DNA of 9,721 nucleotides, from contig CBDHDN010000035.1 of NCBI GenBank assembly GCA_965261585.1, positions 1 to 9,721 of the forward strand, read 5' to 3'. Both the position numbers and the translations under genes were made by a program. The stretch's first letter is position 1. The number at the start of each line of letters is the position of its first letter. The DNA is from CBDHDN01 sp965261585 (GTDB lineage Bacteria > Pseudomonadota > Alphaproteobacteria > UBA6615). The notes below the pieces were generated by a model. The model was given only the letters and a program-made list of their open reading frames with translations, had not been told where the DNA came from and ran no database searches. Shown here one piece after another: positions 8,543 to 9,721 of this stretch.

Positions 8543-9455
8543 CTAGGCGGGCCGGTGGGTTGATTCGCCGGCGGATTGCTCGGTCGTCGCGAGCGCGGTG
8601 GCAAGACGGGTGGTCGCGCTGCCACGCCGGGCCGCGCGCGGTTGCGCCGGGTGGGGCGCCCAGCCCGTCAGGTAGACGATCTGGAACGTCGCGCGGACGC
8701 GGCCGTCGGGGTCGCTGAAATGACGCGCATAGTGCGCGGCAGCGGCCCGCAGCGTGGTGCGCCTGGTCGGCACGTGGCGGCGGTCCAGCCGCGTGTTGGC
8801 CTCGCCCATCCCCCGCAACTCCGACATCAATTGCATGGGATTGTCATAGGTAACCGTGATCCGGTCCGTGTCGGCGACCGGCAACGCGAAGCCGGCACGT
8901 TGCAGCAGGCCGGCGGCGTCGCGCAGGTCGACGAAGGGTGAGATACGCGGCCCGGCGCCGCCCTCCTGCGCTGCCTCGGCGGCCAGCCAGGACTGCCGCA
9001 ATTCGCACAGGGTGTCACCGCCGAACATCGCGGCAAGCAGCAACCCGTCGGGGCGCAGGGCCCGTCTCAGCTGCACGAGGACACCCGGCAGGTCGTTGAC
9101 CCAATGCAGGCTGCAGCCGCTGAGGATGAGGTCGAACGTGGCGTTGGCGAACGGCAGAGCTTCCTCGTCGGCGACAACCCCCGACCGGCCGGCACGCGCA
9201 AGCATCGCGGCCGAGAGATCGATCTCCACCAAGCGTCCGATCTTGTTGACGCCGGGCAGCCGGCGCCCAAGCTGGCCGTCATGACAACCGACATCGAGCG
9301 CTAGCGGGAAACTGTCGACGGACATCGTCGAGCCGGTCGATCAAGCGCCCGGCGACCTCGGAAAACAGGAAATCATGGCCCGCGAGGGTTGCCGCCGCCC
9401 GATCGCGTCGCATTCGCAACAGGCGGCGATCGAAGACCGCCATGGCGTCGCTCAT
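8543..9455 (-). pseudogene. NDUFAF5/BioC-type SAM-dependent methyltransferase gene, broken by a one-base frameshift
   Basis: Read with one base skipped, this is a 303-residue class I methyltransferase-fold protein. The first 50 residues come from the frame starting at ATG 9455 (MSDAMAVFDRRLLRMRRDRA, then GHDFLFSEVAGRL to RRQFP). The remaining 253 come from another frame, starting LALDVGCHDG (SAM motif I, 51-60). Then come VEIDLSAAM with Asp-79 as the likely ribose contact, VADEEALPF, FDLILSGCSLHWVNDLPG and LRPDGLLLAAMFGGDTL. The switch falls at a CCC run (plus-strand GGG, 9306-9308). Without correction the first frame stops at 9279-9281 after 58 residues. An internal ATG at 9325 opens a 260-residue frame lacking the family N-terminus. 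Human NDUFAF5 acts in complex I assembly, as an arginine hydroxylase of NDUFS7. The bacterial role is inferred. Causes to separate: true mutation, recoding or sequencing error. Confidence 0.85.
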
Positions 9456-9721
9456 GAAGCATATATGGCACGGCGCCTGGCCGAAACAAAGGTTCGGGAC
9501 CCGGACTTCTCACGAGGCGTTTTTGAGGCGCTGGATTTGAGAGTGATCGGGCTGATTTGAGTGTCAGCGTGGTGGGTCGGGCTTTGAGAAGTATATTCTG
9601 GCCGGGATAGTTGGACAGGCTCTGCGTATGATTGGTTTTTGGTGGGTTTCGGGGCATGCGGGAGTCATCGCCGCCGCCGCGTTGCCCCCTTTTCCCTGTT
9701 GCGGTGGAGAGTTGCGATTAT
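9456..9721. other. Upstream region of the methyltransferase, no gene identified
   Basis: GC falls to about 52-57% over 9541-9660 by hand count, against roughly 65% elsewhere. Over the same 120 bases the plus strand has 49 G to 16 C. A plus-strand frame is open from 9556 to the window edge, with an ATG at 9628 (MIGFWWVSGHAG...), and another ATG frame starts at 9656 (MRESSPPPRCP...). Neither matches a family I know, and either could be the start of a truncated gene. In related genomes comF is often near this methyltransferase, but no ComF zinc-finger motif is clear here. On the minus strand TATATG lies four bases before the methyltransferase ATG. Confidence 0.6.
9584..9611 (+). promoter_or_regulatory. 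Candidate sigma-70-type promoter
   Basis: TTGAGA at 9584-9589 (5 of 6 to TTGACA) is followed after 16 bases by GATAGT at 9606-9611 (4 of 6 to TATAAT). Transcription would begin near 9618, just before the open frames at 9628 and 9656. It is in the AT-richest part of the window, so chance matches are more likely than elsewhere. Confidence 0.25.

Noticed and set aside
8543..9325. Methyltransferase taken as a complete 260-residue gene starting at ATG 9325
   Set aside because: The family N-terminus is present just upstream in another frame, so the internal ATG is at best a secondary start.
9373..9657. A 94-codon minus-strand frame upstream of the methyltransferase
   Set aside because: It shares DNA with the family-like N-terminus of the methyltransferase but in the wrong frame, and its composition is not protein-like.

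Overview
The window is about 65% GC by eye. It carries core housekeeping genes whose sequences and order look alphaproteobacterial, most like the Rhodospirillales or Rhizobiales side of the class. The evidence is the alphaproteobacterial form of AccA, a SecA with the C-terminal zinc tail, and the run secA / periplasmic PPIase / argJ / GNAT / mutT next to an NDUFAF5-BioC-type methyltransferase. I cannot name a genus.

Layout. Positions 2-70 hold the tail of an unidentified plus-strand gene. accA (280-1236, +) encodes the carboxyltransferase alpha subunit of acetyl-CoA carboxylase. It converges on secA (1630-4380, -), and the roughly 390 bp between them is non-coding and built from repeats: short tandem units, a perfect 9-bp hairpin and a distant 13-bp inverted repeat. 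secA diverges from a plus-strand operon. That operon has a secreted parvulin-type prolyl isomerase (4633-5469), argJ (5494-6726), and one reading frame that joins a GNAT acetyltransferase to a MutT-like Nudix hydrolase (6707-7690). The operon meets a minus-strand pair tail to tail, and the two stop codons share a single CTAG. The pair is a methyltransferase of the NDUFAF5/BioC type (8543-9455) followed by a six-helix membrane protein (7687-8511, GTG start). The last 266 bp are lower in GC, strongly G-over-C skewed, and contain no gene I can identify.

How the genes relate. SecA drives Sec export, and its divergent neighbour is an exported folding factor that would act on the exported proteins. 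argJ serves arginine biosynthesis with recycling of the acetyl group. AccA supplies malonyl-CoA for fatty acids. The Nudix domain probably cleans oxidised nucleotides. The methyltransferase family includes a complex I assembly factor.

I see no defence system, mobile element with its own genes, CRISPR array or novel multi-gene system. The observations most worth following are: (1) a one-base frameshift in the methyltransferase that hides its first 50 residues, where the longest uninterrupted frame would give a misleading 260-residue protein; (2) the linker-free GNAT-Nudix fusion; (3) a divergent ArgJ self-cleavage site (Gly-Thr-Ala in place of Ala-Thr-Met); (4) the repeat mosaic between accA and secA.
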